A stretch of 6,727 bases of DNA, taken from the NCBI GenBank assembly GCA_021798635.1, contig JAJZGH010000256.1, forward strand, positions 1 to 6,727. The letters run 5' to 3'. The notes under the pieces are model-generated. The model made no database searches. It saw only the letters and a list, made by a program, of their open reading frames with translations, and was not told the DNA's origin. Shown here one piece after another: positions 1-6,522 of this stretch. This stretch comes from Planctomycetota bacterium (lineage in GTDB: Bacteria > Planctomycetota > Phycisphaerae > WQYP01). The stretch's first letter is position 1; each line of letters starts with the position of its first letter. The translations under genes and the position numbers were made by a program.

Positions 1-52
1 CCTGCACCAAAAGGATAGTGACCAGCAGGAGACTGGAAGCTTGCAGCACAAG
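1..52. repeat. Degenerate copies of the palindromic repeat inside the methyltransferase gene
   Basis: The window opens with CCTGCACCA followed by A's, the right end of the repeat consensus (GCCTGCACCACAA) with two bases missing. At 25-52, GCAGGAGACTGGAAGC followed by TTGCAGCACAAG resembles a reverse-orientation unit with a 3-base insertion and a few substitutions. The encoded peptide LHQKDSDQQETGSLQHKG differs in reading phase from the two better copies in this gene. The match is by eye and could be partly chance. Confidence 0.45.
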
Positions 53-1732
53 GGATTGCCGTTGGATCAGGGGGGTACCGGCCCGCAGGCTTACGCTGAT
101 GCCGTGGCGACCTATCTGGCGTTCGCGGTGGATAAGGCAGCGAATCGGGGCTGTACTCTCTGCTTTTGGGACACAGGTGCCGGCAACGTGCAGCAGGCTT
201 TCGGCCGCCAGGCGCTACCGATGACATGGGATTTCTGCGAGGCAAACCCCTTCAGCGATTCATCGGGAAGTTGGGGATCGCATATCAATTTCACGGCAAA
301 GTGCGTCGGCTACTCGCCGCCCGGAGCGCCCGGCGGGGTCATCCAGCGTTCGGCCGCGGGGATTCTCCAGGGATCCCCGATCATTTCCACTGACCCGCCT
401 TATTACGACAACATTGGCTATGCCGACCTTTCGGATTTTTTCTATATTTGGCTGCGGCGGTCGCTGGGCGATGTTTATCCTGATTTATTCAAGACGGTGC
501 TTACACCAAAGGCTGAGGAGTTGATTGCTTCACCCTACCGGCATGGCGGCAAGCTCAAGGCGCAGGAATTTTTTGAAACAGGGTTGGGTAAGGTTTTTGA
601 GAGTATGCGCAAGGTTCAGCCGGCGGAATATCCGATGACTGTGTTTTATGCTTTTAAGCAGTCTGAGGAAACAGACGAGAGTGTGGATGCTGGGGAGGCA
701 GGCAGGATGCCTGCACCACAAGGGGGACTTGCAGCAAACGCGGGGCCTGTAGCGGAAGGGGGGGCTGGGTCACAAACGGCGCATGCTTCGACGGGGTGGG
801 AGACCATGCTGGCGGGATTAATCCGGGCCGGGTTTGCCATTACTGGCACGTGGCCGATGCGCACAGAGCTTGTTGGCAACCTAAAGAAGAACATGAGCGC
901 CTTGGCCTCATCTATCGTCCTTGCCTGCCGGCCGCGGGCCGTTGATGCCGCCACGGCCACCCGCCGAGAATTTTTGAACGCCCTTAAGCGCGAGCTGCCG
1001 GATGCCCTCCGTCATTTGCAGGAAAGCAATATCGCCCCGGTGGATTTGGCTCAGGCGGCCATTGGGCCGGGGATGGCTATTTTCACCCGGTATGCCCGCG
1101 TGATGGAGGCCGATGGATACTCCATGCCCGTGCGCACCGCATTGGGTTTAATCAATCAATTACTGGATGAAGTTCTTGCGGAGCAGGAGGGCGAATTTGA
1201 TGCCGATACCCGTTGGGCGCTGGCCTGGTTTGAACAATTCGGCATGAATGAGGGCCCATTTGGTGTGGCAGAAACACTAAGCAAAGCCAAGAATACTGCC
1301 GTCAATGGTCTGGTGGAAACCGGTTTAATCGCAGCCCGCAGCGGCAAAGTGCGCCTGCTAAAGCGGGGTGAAATTGTGGTGCAGGCTTCCAGCCTGCTTT
1401 CCAAACCAGCAGGCAAGATGCCTGCACCACAAAAGCTGGAATCACAAGAACTTGCATCACAGGAAGGTGCATCACAATGGCTGGTTGTACAACAACTGAT
1501 CCGCAACCTTCAATCGGATGGCGAACAAGCCGCCGCCGGATTGCTGCGGCAACTGGACAACGCCGGAGAATCGGCCCGTGATCTGGCCTACCGCTTGTAC
1601 GTGATCTGCGAACGCAAAAAATGGTCGGATGAAGCCCTGGCGTATAATGCACTGGTGGTCTCCTGGCCGGAAATTACCAAATTAGCCCGCAGCGAGATGC
1701 AACCTCAAGAGTCACAAAAGGAAATGTTTTAA
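2..1732 (+). CDS. DUF1156-type DNA methyltransferase, 3' part (5' end outside window)
   Basis: The frame is open to the left edge, so this is the C-terminal 576 residues of a longer protein; the TTG at 41 is not a convincing start. Numbering from nt 2, residues 131-136 are DPPYYD, the motif IV catalytic signature of amino-methyltransferases, followed by YADLSDFFYIWLRR, typical of DUF1156 proteins. Other family-like blocks are ARQALPMTWDF-like sequence upstream, FYAFKQSE (215-222), GWETML (265-270), TWPMRTEL, and a serine/leucine-rich block ending in CRPR (298-312). The DUF1156 domain itself would lie upstream. The expected role is sequence-specific DNA base methylation in the cytoplasm, marking self DNA; adenine is likelier than cytosine, but the target cannot be read. 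It is the first of three co-directional genes and overlaps the Fic start by one base. Oddities: repeat-derived peptides are inserted at about residues 1-17, 223-264 and 458-477, where family members have variable linkers. Confidence 0.88.
   Translation: MHQKDSDQQETGSLQHKGLPLDQGGTGPQAYADAVATYLAFAVDKAANRGCTLCFWDTGAGNVQQAFGRQALPMTWDFCEANPFSDSSGSWGSHINFTAKCVGYSPPGAPGGVIQRSAAGILQGSPIISTDPPYYDNIGYADLSDFFYIWLRRSLGDVYPDLFKTVLTPKAEELIASPYRHGGKLKAQEFFETGLGKVFESMRKVQPAEYPMTVFYAFKQSEETDESVDAGEAGRMPAPQGGLAANAGPVAEGGAGSQTAHASTGWETMLAGLIRAGFAITGTWPMRTELVGNLKKNMSALASSIVLACRPRAVDAATATRREFLNALKRELPDALRHLQESNIAPVDLAQAAIGPGMAIFTRYARVMEADGYSMPVRTALGLINQLLDEVLAEQEGEFDADTRWALAWFEQFGMNEGPFGVAETLSKAKNTAVNGLVETGLIAARSGKVRLLKRGEIVVQASSLLSKPAGKMPAPQKLESQELASQEGASQWLVVQQLIRNLQSDGEQAAAGLLRQLDNAGESARDLAYRLYVICERKKWSDEALAYNALVVSWPEITKLARSEMQPQESQKEMF
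698..721. repeat. Half-copy of the palindromic repeat inside the methyltransferase gene
   Basis: GCAGGC-AGGAT-GCCTGC (698-714) is a perfect 6-bp stem with a 5-base loop, followed by ACCACAA. It is read in frame as AGRMPAPQ, one residue different from AGKMPAPQ at 1409-1432, and in the same phase and orientation. It lies in a Gly/Ala-rich stretch between the FYAFKQSE and GWETML blocks of the enzyme. Confidence 0.85.
1374..1432. repeat. Complete nested palindromic repeat inside the methyltransferase gene
   Basis: The outer arms TTGTGGTGCAGGC (1374-1386) and GCCTGCACCACAA (1420-1432) are perfect 13-bp reverse complements. Each arm also begins a local hairpin: GCAGGC-TTCCA-GCCTGC (1381-1397) and GCAGGC-AAGAT-GCCTGC (1409-1425). 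It resembles a REP/BIME-type element made of two facing units separated by 11 bases. It is read through without a stop as VVQASSLLSKPAGKMPAPQ, just before the QLIRNLQ helix near the C-terminus, where homologues have a variable linker. Confidence 0.9.
1439..1483 (+). repeat. Three tandem 15-bp units inside the methyltransferase gene
   Basis: The units GAATCACAAGAACTT, GCATCACAGGAAGGT and GCATCACAATGGCTG run head to tail from 7 nt after the nested palindrome. They encode ESQEL-ASQEG-ASQWL. The third unit has diverged at its end, where it rejoins conserved protein sequence. The shared ATCACA core is similar to the ACCACAA end of the neighbouring palindrome. Confidence 0.75.
1718..1722 (+). promoter_or_regulatory. 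Ribosome binding site of the Fic gene
   Basis: AAGGA lies inside the last codons of the methyltransferase gene, 9 nt before ATG 1732 and 12 nt before ATG 1735. The spacing favours 1732 and supports reinitiation at the TAATG overlap. Confidence 0.65.
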
Positions 1733-2805
1733 TGATGACGCTGCGTTTCTTTTCTGATCGGGCTGCCAGTGTGCCCCTGGCCAGCACGTGGATGGTCGGC
1801 GATTTGGGTGTGGCGCTGGGCAGACAGGAATTGTTTACTCGGCAATCACCTGAAAAGCTTAGGGTGCTTCGGGAGCACGCCCTGGTCGAAAGCGCCGTGT
1901 CTTCCAATCGCATAGAGGGTGTGGAGGTGGATCAGAAGCGGGTCGCTACGTTAATGTTTGGTTCACCCATATTGAAGGACCGTGATGAGGAGGAAGTACG
2001 TGGTTACCGTGCCGCGTTGGATTTGATCCATCGCAAGGGCGCAGCGCTGGCACTGACAGAATCCAACATTCGCCAATTGCATGAGTTGGCGCGCGGTGAA
2101 ATTTGGGATGCCGGCAAATATAAACAAAGGGCCGAGCCAATTATTGAACGGTTTCCCGACGGCCGCAGCCGAGTGCGGTTCATGCCGGTGGAAGCCGGCC
2201 CGGCGACTGAGGCGGCGATGGCCGAACTCGTTGAGCGATGTAATATTTTGTTGCGCGATCGGAGAGTTAGTCCATTGATAGTGCTGGCTGGATTCACACT
2301 TGATTTTTTATGTATTCACCCGTTTCGTGATGGCAACGGACGCGTCTCACGGCTGCTTATGCTCCAACAGGCCTACCATGCCGGGGCCGAAGTCGGCAGG
2401 TATATCAGCCTTGAGCGATTGATCGAGCAGAACAAGCAGCGGTATTACGAAACCCTTGAAGAAAGTTCTCGGAGTTGGCATGACGGTCGGCACAATCCAT
2501 GGCCCTTTGTCAATTATGTCTTATGGGTTCTCAAGGAGGCCTACAAAGAATTTGAGCAGCGCGTCGGGGAAATCGCGGTACCGCTTGGGGCTAAGGCGGA
2601 ATTGGTGCGGCAGGCCATCTACCGTCAGCAGGGCAGCTTTCGAGTAGCGGATTTGGAGCGTGCGTGCCCCGCCGTGGGACGCGATTGGATTCGAAATATT
2701 CTCAGGCAGATGAAAGCGGCCGGCGAGCTACGGTCGTTCGGACACGGGGCTGGGGCACGTTGGGAGCAAGCAAACCTGAATAAGGGTAGTGATACCCCTG
2801 AATAA
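1732..2805 (+). CDS. Fic-family protein (predicted AMP-transferase) with C-terminal winged-helix-like region
   Basis: The 357-residue protein has a complete Fic core motif, HPFRDGNGRVSR at residues 196-207 (HxFx[D/E]GNGRxxR), with catalytic H196 and the anion-binding GNGR loop. It normally transfers AMP from ATP to a hydroxyl side chain of a target protein. S58-N-R-I-E62-G63 matches the class II inhibitory helix motif [S/T]xxxE[G/N] placed N-terminal to the core, whose glutamate blocks productive ATP binding. A flap-like segment (about 125-150, YKQRAEPIIERFPDGRSRVRF...) precedes the core. Residues about 285-350 look like a winged helix-turn-helix (RQAIYRQQGSFRVADLE...), common in this Fic subgroup, suggesting DNA binding or autoregulation. 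The start at 1732 is supported by AAGGA at 1718-1722, 9 nt upstream; ATG 1735 is an alternative. It overlaps the methyltransferase stop in TAATG, implying translational coupling. The last residues (NKGSDTPE) come from a tandem repeat. The target protein is unknown. Confidence 0.93.
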   Translation: MMTLRFFSDRAASVPLASTWMVGDLGVALGRQELFTRQSPEKLRVLREHALVESAVSSNRIEGVEVDQKRVATLMFGSPILKDRDEEEVRGYRAALDLIHRKGAALALTESNIRQLHELARGEIWDAGKYKQRAEPIIERFPDGRSRVRFMPVEAGPATEAAMAELVERCNILLRDRRVSPLIVLAGFTLDFLCIHPFRDGNGRVSRLLMLQQAYHAGAEVGRYISLERLIEQNKQRYYETLEESSRSWHDGRHNPWPFVNYVLWVLKEAYKEFEQRVGEIAVPLGAKAELVRQAIYRQQGSFRVADLERACPAVGRDWIRNILRQMKAAGELRSFGHGAGARWEQANLNKGSDTPE

Positions 2806-2822
2806 GGGTAGTGATAAGGGTA
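2775..2822 (+). repeat. 22-bp-period tandem repeat spanning the Fic stop codon
   Basis: CCTGAATAAGGGTAGTGATA occurs at 2775-2794 and again, identical, at 2797-2816, and a third TAAGGGTA follows at 2815-2822. Because 22 is not a multiple of 3, the first copy is read as NKGSD and the second supplies the TAA stop (2803-2805). GGGTA-GTGA-TACCC (2784-2797) can form a small hairpin. Confidence 0.9.
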
Positions 2823-2837
2823 CTGGCTCGACTTAAA

Positions 2838-2930
2838 GTAACCGTTCGCAACTACATGGACCAGGGGACCGGGCACATTATTGTGGTGCAGGCTTCCAGC
2901 CTGCTCGACGAGATTATAGTGAACGGTTAC
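2838..2930. repeat. 10-bp inverted repeat bounding an intergenic module
   Basis: GTAACCGTTC (2838-2847) and GAACGGTTAC (2921-2930) are perfect reverse complements 73 bp apart. The similarity extends weakly outward and inward (AAA..GTAACCGTTC..ACTA on both sides). The enclosed DNA holds GGACCAGGGGACCGGGCAC and one palindromic repeat unit. It could be a small non-autonomous element, a composite repeat insertion, or a large hairpin in the leader of the ATPase gene. No target-site duplication is evident. Confidence 0.6.
2881..2904. repeat. Palindromic repeat unit between the Fic and DUF499 genes
   Basis: TTGTGGT is followed by GCAGGC-TTCCA-GCCTGC (2888-2904), the left unit of the element seen at 1374-1432. 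With its flanks, 28 bp (2880-2907) are identical to the copy at 6325-6352. The facing right unit is absent here. Confidence 0.9.
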
Positions 2931-2943
2931 GATTGACAAACTT

Positions 2944-2947
2944 GAGG
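2944..2947 (+). promoter_or_regulatory. Ribosome binding site of the DUF499 ATPase gene
   Basis: GAGG (within TTGAGG) sits 7 nt before ATG 2955, and an in-frame stop at 2934-2936 rules out an earlier start. It is a short Shine-Dalgarno but well placed. Confidence 0.6.
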
Positions 2948-2954
2948 CTGATAC

Positions 2955-5900
2955 ATGGCAGTAACAAATCGTGAACGAATTGGTAAGGGCCTGGATCTTC
3001 TGGCCGGCGGCCTTCGCCCATTTGTTGAGCGCGAGTTGAAATCCAAACTGGGCGATAACTGGCAGAACGCTCTACCCGACGCGGCGGGGCGAACCCCGCG
3101 GGGCAAATCGGTGAATCTGGATGATCCACAGGTATTATTAAACGTCCTCTGGGATCAGTGGAATATCGTTTTTCGCGACGTGCTCGGCCCCGCCGAGCGC
3201 AGTATCGTCAGTGAGCTTCGGGGCATCCGCAACCAATGGGCACACAATGTGCAGTTCAGCAGCAACGATGCCATTCGAGCGCTTGATTCAGTCGAGCGGG
3301 TTCTTAATGCCGTTTCGGCCGCTAATGTCGCCCTTGAAGTCGGCCAGATGCGCATGGACGTGATGCGGTCTATGTTTGACGAGCAGCGCCGCTCGGAAAT
3401 GCGAAAGAAGACATCCCAGCCCACCGAAGGCAAACCCCAGGGCGGCCTCAAACCCTGGCGGGAGGTGGTCACCCCGCATCCGGATGTGGCCAGTGGCCGC
3501 TACCAACAGGCGGAATTCGCCGCCGACCTATGGCAGGTTTATCAAGGCGAAGGATCGGACGAGTATAGGAGTCCGATCGAATTTTTCCGGCGAACTTTTA
3601 TTACCCAAGGCCTGCGACGGTTGCTTTCCCAGGCTGTCCTCCGCCTGGCGGGCAAGGGGGGCGACCCCGTGGTGGAATTGCAGACCAATTTTGGCGGCGG
3701 TAAGACGCACTCCCTGTTGGCGCTGTATCACCTGATTTCGGGAACACCACCCGCCGATCTTCCCGGCGCTGAGGAACTGGTCAAGGAACTCAATGTAACG
3801 CTGCCCAAGAACATCCGCCGTGCCGTGTTCGTCGGCACGCAGATTTCCCCGGGCAAACCCCACAAGAAGCCCGACGGCACGGTGGTACGTACCCTATGGG
3901 GGGAGATTGCCTGGCAGCTCGGAGGCAAGGAGGGCTATAGGCTGGTCAAAGAGGACGACGAAAAGGCTACCAATCCCGGCAACACACTCAAAGAGCTATT
4001 CAACAAATACGGCCCCTGCCTGATTCTCATTGATGAATGGGTTGCGTACGCCCGACAACTGCACAGCGACGCCGATTTACCCGCGGGAAGTTTTGAGACG
4101 CACTTTACATTTGCCCAGGCGCTTAGCGAAGCCGCCAAGGCCGCAAAGGATACGTTGCTGGTGGTTAGTATTCCAGCCTCTGAAAGCCCGCACCAGAAAG
4201 CCGATCATGCCGTCACGGATATTGAAGTGGGCGGCGAGCGTGGCCGCGCGGCGCTGGCCCGCCTGAAAAATGCCATAGGCCGCGTGGAGGCGTCCTGGCG
4301 CCCGGCCAGTCCGGATGAGGGATTTGAAATTGTGCGGCGACGTTTGTTTCAGCCTCTTACGGGCGATCAGTTTATCGCGCGGGATGCCGTCTCCCGCGCG
4401 TTTGTGGAATGCTATGGATCCCAGCAGCAGGAATTTCCGTCCGAATGCCGCGAAGCGGATTATGAACGCCGCATCAAAATGGCGTATCCGATTCACCCGG
4501 AACTTTTTGACCGGCTTTATAACGATTGGTCCACACTGGATAAATTCCAGCGCACGCGCGGCGTGTTGCGCCTCATGGCGGCGGTGATTCATTCCCTATG
4601 GGAGCGGCATGATGGCAATCTCCTCATCATGCCCGGCAACGTGCCCATTGATGACCAGATGGTCCAATTTGAACTTACGCGCTACCTGGATGACACGTGG
4701 GTGCCCGTTATCCAGAAGGATGTTGACGGCCCGGGTTCCCTGCCGCTGAATCTGGACAGAGATAATCCCAATCTGGGGCGCTATTCCGCCGCCCGGCGCA
4801 TCGCCCGCACGATATATATGGGATCAGCCCCGACACTGCGGGCGGCGCACAAGGGCATCGACGACAGGCAAGTGAAACTTGGCTGCGTACAGCCGGGTGA
4901 ATCTGTCGCCACGTTTGGCGATGCGCTGCGCCGCCTGACCGATAGCGCCACCTACTTGTACGTTGACGGCAAACGCTACTGGTACTCAACACAACCGACC
5001 GTAACGCGCGTTGCCGAGGACCGGGCAGGGCAGTACCAACGCGATGAGCATCAGGTAACCGATGAGATTGTGCGGCGGTTGCAGCAACAGGCCAAAAGCC
5101 GGGGCGGATTTGATAAAGTTCACGTGTGCGCGCCCGGTCCCGGTGACGTCCCGGATGAGCCGGAGGCACGGCTCGTCATTCTGCGGCCTGGCCGGCAACA
5201 CATCGCCAAAGACCCTGATAGCAAAGCTCGGCGTCAGGCCCAGATTATGTTGGATTCGAGGGGCACCGGCCCCCGGAATCACCGTAATGCCATTGTGTTC
5301 CTTGCCGGTGACGCCAACAGGCTACGCGAACTTGAGGAGGCGGTTGCGCAATATCTGGCGTGGAGCAGTGTCTGCCAGGAGCGCGAGGAACTGAATCTGG
5401 ATTCATTCCAGGCCCGCCAAGCCGAATCACGCCGCCAATCTGCGGATGAAACCGCAGATCGTCGCATCCCGGAAACCTACCAATGGGCCTTGGTGCCCAC
5501 GCAGCCGGATAAAAAAGGCCCGGTAGAGTGGACCGAGGTGCGTTTGCAGAACGGTGGCGGCTTGGCCGAACGCACCGCGAAAAAACTGATCGACGGTGAT
5601 CTGTTGCGTGTCCAGATGAGCGGCAGCGTGTTGCGTCTGGAATTAGATCGCGTTCCGCTCTGGCGGGGCAATCACGTGGGCTTGCAGCAACTTGCGGACG
5701 ACTTTGCCAAATATTTATACCTGCCACGCCTGCGGGATCGCGAGGTGCTCCTTCAGGCTGTACGCGACGGTGTTGGCCGGACGACTTGGCTGACAGAGGG
5801 CTTTGCCTATGCAGAGCGCTTTGATGAGGCTTCGGGCCGGTTTATTGGCCTGCAGGCGGGCTCCGCTCCGGCACCGATCGTCTTCGACAGCCATAGCGTC

Positions 5901-6305
5901 CTGGTAAGATCTGATATAGCCAAAGCCCAACTGGATGCGGACGCCGCTACCGCTGGTAGCCCTGGTCCTCTCGCAAACCTCGCAGCCCGACAAGGGACAA
6001 GCGGCCGCGAGGTGCCAGCGGATTCCTCGGGCGGCACGGGCCGGCCCGGAACTAGGCAGGCAGTGCCGCAACTCCGCCGTTTCCATGGGTCTGTCAAGGT
6101 TGACCCGCTGCGGCTCGGCCGCGACGCTGCACGAATCGCCGAGGAGGTTGTCCAGCACCTGACCGGCTTGCTGGGAGCAAACGTCGAAATCACCTTGGAA
6201 ATCCACGCCGATCTGGCCGAAAACGTTTCGGATAAAACCATCCGCGACGTGACCGAAAACTGCCGGACATTGAAATTCGAGACTTACGGATTTGAAGAAC
6301 AGTGA
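2955..6305 (+). CDS. DUF499 P-loop ATPase with N-terminal Swt1-like HEPN domain
   Basis: This is an intact 1116-residue protein. Residues about 1-125 resemble the Swt1-type HEPN fold, with R92-N-Q-W-A-H97 matching the HEPN RNase motif Rx4-6H. Then come a charged linker (about 150-165) and the DUF499 ATPase: Walker A GGGKTH at 247-252 (K250, in TNFGGGKTH) and Walker B LILIDEW with D360 and E361. A sensor-like LLVVSIPAS strand and the block RGVLRLMAAVIHSLW follow. A Gly/Pro/Ala-rich linker (about 995-1040) leads to a conserved tail of RFHGSVKVDP and ENCRTLKF type. DUF499 ATPases accompany DUF1156 methyltransferases in defence islands; the exact activity is not established to my knowledge, so RNase and ATP-driven sensing are inferences. 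The start is fixed by an in-frame TGA at 2934-2936, ATG 2955 being the first start after it, and by GAGG at 2944-2947. It is separated from the Fic gene by 149 bp of repeats. Confidence 0.9.
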   Translation: MAVTNRERIGKGLDLLAGGLRPFVERELKSKLGDNWQNALPDAAGRTPRGKSVNLDDPQVLLNVLWDQWNIVFRDVLGPAERSIVSELRGIRNQWAHNVQFSSNDAIRALDSVERVLNAVSAANVALEVGQMRMDVMRSMFDEQRRSEMRKKTSQPTEGKPQGGLKPWREVVTPHPDVASGRYQQAEFAADLWQVYQGEGSDEYRSPIEFFRRTFITQGLRRLLSQAVLRLAGKGGDPVVELQTNFGGGKTHSLLALYHLISGTPPADLPGAEELVKELNVTLPKNIRRAVFVGTQISPGKPHKKPDGTVVRTLWGEIAWQLGGKEGYRLVKEDDEKATNPGNTLKELFNKYGPCLILIDEWVAYARQLHSDADLPAGSFETHFTFAQALSEAAKAAKDTLLVVSIPASESPHQKADHAVTDIEVGGERGRAALARLKNAIGRVEASWRPASPDEGFEIVRRRLFQPLTGDQFIARDAVSRAFVECYGSQQQEFPSECREADYERRIKMAYPIHPELFDRLYNDWSTLDKFQRTRGVLRLMAAVIHSLWERHDGNLLIMPGNVPIDDQMVQFELTRYLDDTWVPVIQKDVDGPGSLPLNLDRDNPNLGRYSAARRIARTIYMGSAPTLRAAHKGIDDRQVKLGCVQPGESVATFGDALRRLTDSATYLYVDGKRYWYSTQPTVTRVAEDRAGQYQRDEHQVTDEIVRRLQQQAKSRGGFDKVHVCAPGPGDVPDEPEARLVILRPGRQHIAKDPDSKARRQAQIMLDSRGTGPRNHRNAIVFLAGDANRLRELEEAVAQYLAWSSVCQEREELNLDSFQARQAESRRQSADETADRRIPETYQWALVPTQPDKKGPVEWTEVRLQNGGGLAERTAKKLIDGDLLRVQMSGSVLRLELDRVPLWRGNHVGLQQLADDFAKYLYLPRLRDREVLLQAVRDGVGRTTWLTEGFAYAERFDEASGRFIGLQAGSAPAPIVFDSHSVLVRSDIAKAQLDADAATAGSPGPLANLAARQGTSGREVPADSSGGTGRPGTRQAVPQLRRFHGSVKVDPLRLGRDAARIAEEVVQHLTGLLGANVEITLEIHADLAENVSDKTIRDVTENCRTLKFETYGFEEQ

Positions 6306-6325
6306 CATTGCAGAAGACGTCCCCA

Positions 6326-6349
6326 TTGTGGTGCAGGCTTCCAGCCTGC
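6326..6349. repeat. Palindromic repeat unit just after the DUF499 gene
   Basis: The hairpin GCAGGC-TTCCA-GCCTGC (6333-6349) follows the ATPase stop by about 27 bp, in the same orientation as the copies at 1374 and 2881. There is no T-run after it, so it is not a standard intrinsic terminator, although such hairpins can protect mRNA 3' ends. Confidence 0.9.
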
Positions 6350-6522
6350 TCGCCCCAAGCTCCGTAAACATTTGCCCAAATCCGTGTGAAACAAAAGCGC
6401 CATCTACATTTACTTACCTATGCCCCCTGGCAAACCGCAGCCCCCCTGAAGGGCACGATAAGCCCTAACCGCCAACACCCAACCCACCCCCCAACACTGG
6501 AGCGTACCCTCCCTCGCTTTTA

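Larger units (their letters stand above)
2806..2954. other. Gene-free gap between the Fic and DUF499 genes
   Basis: These 149 bp contain the end of the 22-bp tandem repeat, the 10-bp inverted repeat with its enclosed palindromic unit, and the GAGG ribosome binding site. TATAGT at 2915-2920 resembles a -10 box, but no matching -35 lies 16-18 bp upstream. TTGACA at 2933-2938 is too close to the start codon to serve it. I cannot decide whether the ATPase gene has its own promoter. Confidence 0.6.

Noticed and set aside
41..43. TTG as the start codon of the methyltransferase gene
   Set aside because: The same frame is open to the window edge, the conserved N-terminal DUF1156 domain is missing, and there is no ribosome binding site. 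The gene simply continues upstream.
1374..1432. CRISPR-like repeat
   Set aside because: The copies are scattered singly, some within genes, without regular spacers, and there are no cas genes.
2914..2938. Promoter for the DUF499 gene (TATAGT at 2915 or TTGACA at 2933)
   Set aside because: TATAGT has no -35 at the right distance. A -10 paired with TTGACA would fall on or after the start codon.
5934..6065. Gly/Pro/Ala-rich stretch near the end of the DUF499 protein as an inserted repeat
   Set aside because: DUF499 homologues normally have a variable Pro/Gly-rich linker before the RFHGSV tail, and no repeat consensus is visible in the DNA.
6326..6352. Intrinsic terminator after the DUF499 gene
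   Set aside because: The hairpin is good but is followed by CGCCCC, not a T-run, and the identical hairpin occurs inside a coding region, so it is better explained as a repeat.
5715..6371. 218-codon reverse-strand reading frame
   Set aside because: It lies opposite the conserved DUF499 C-terminus, shows no recognisable domain, and its first residues (RLEACTT) come from the reverse complement of the palindromic repeat.
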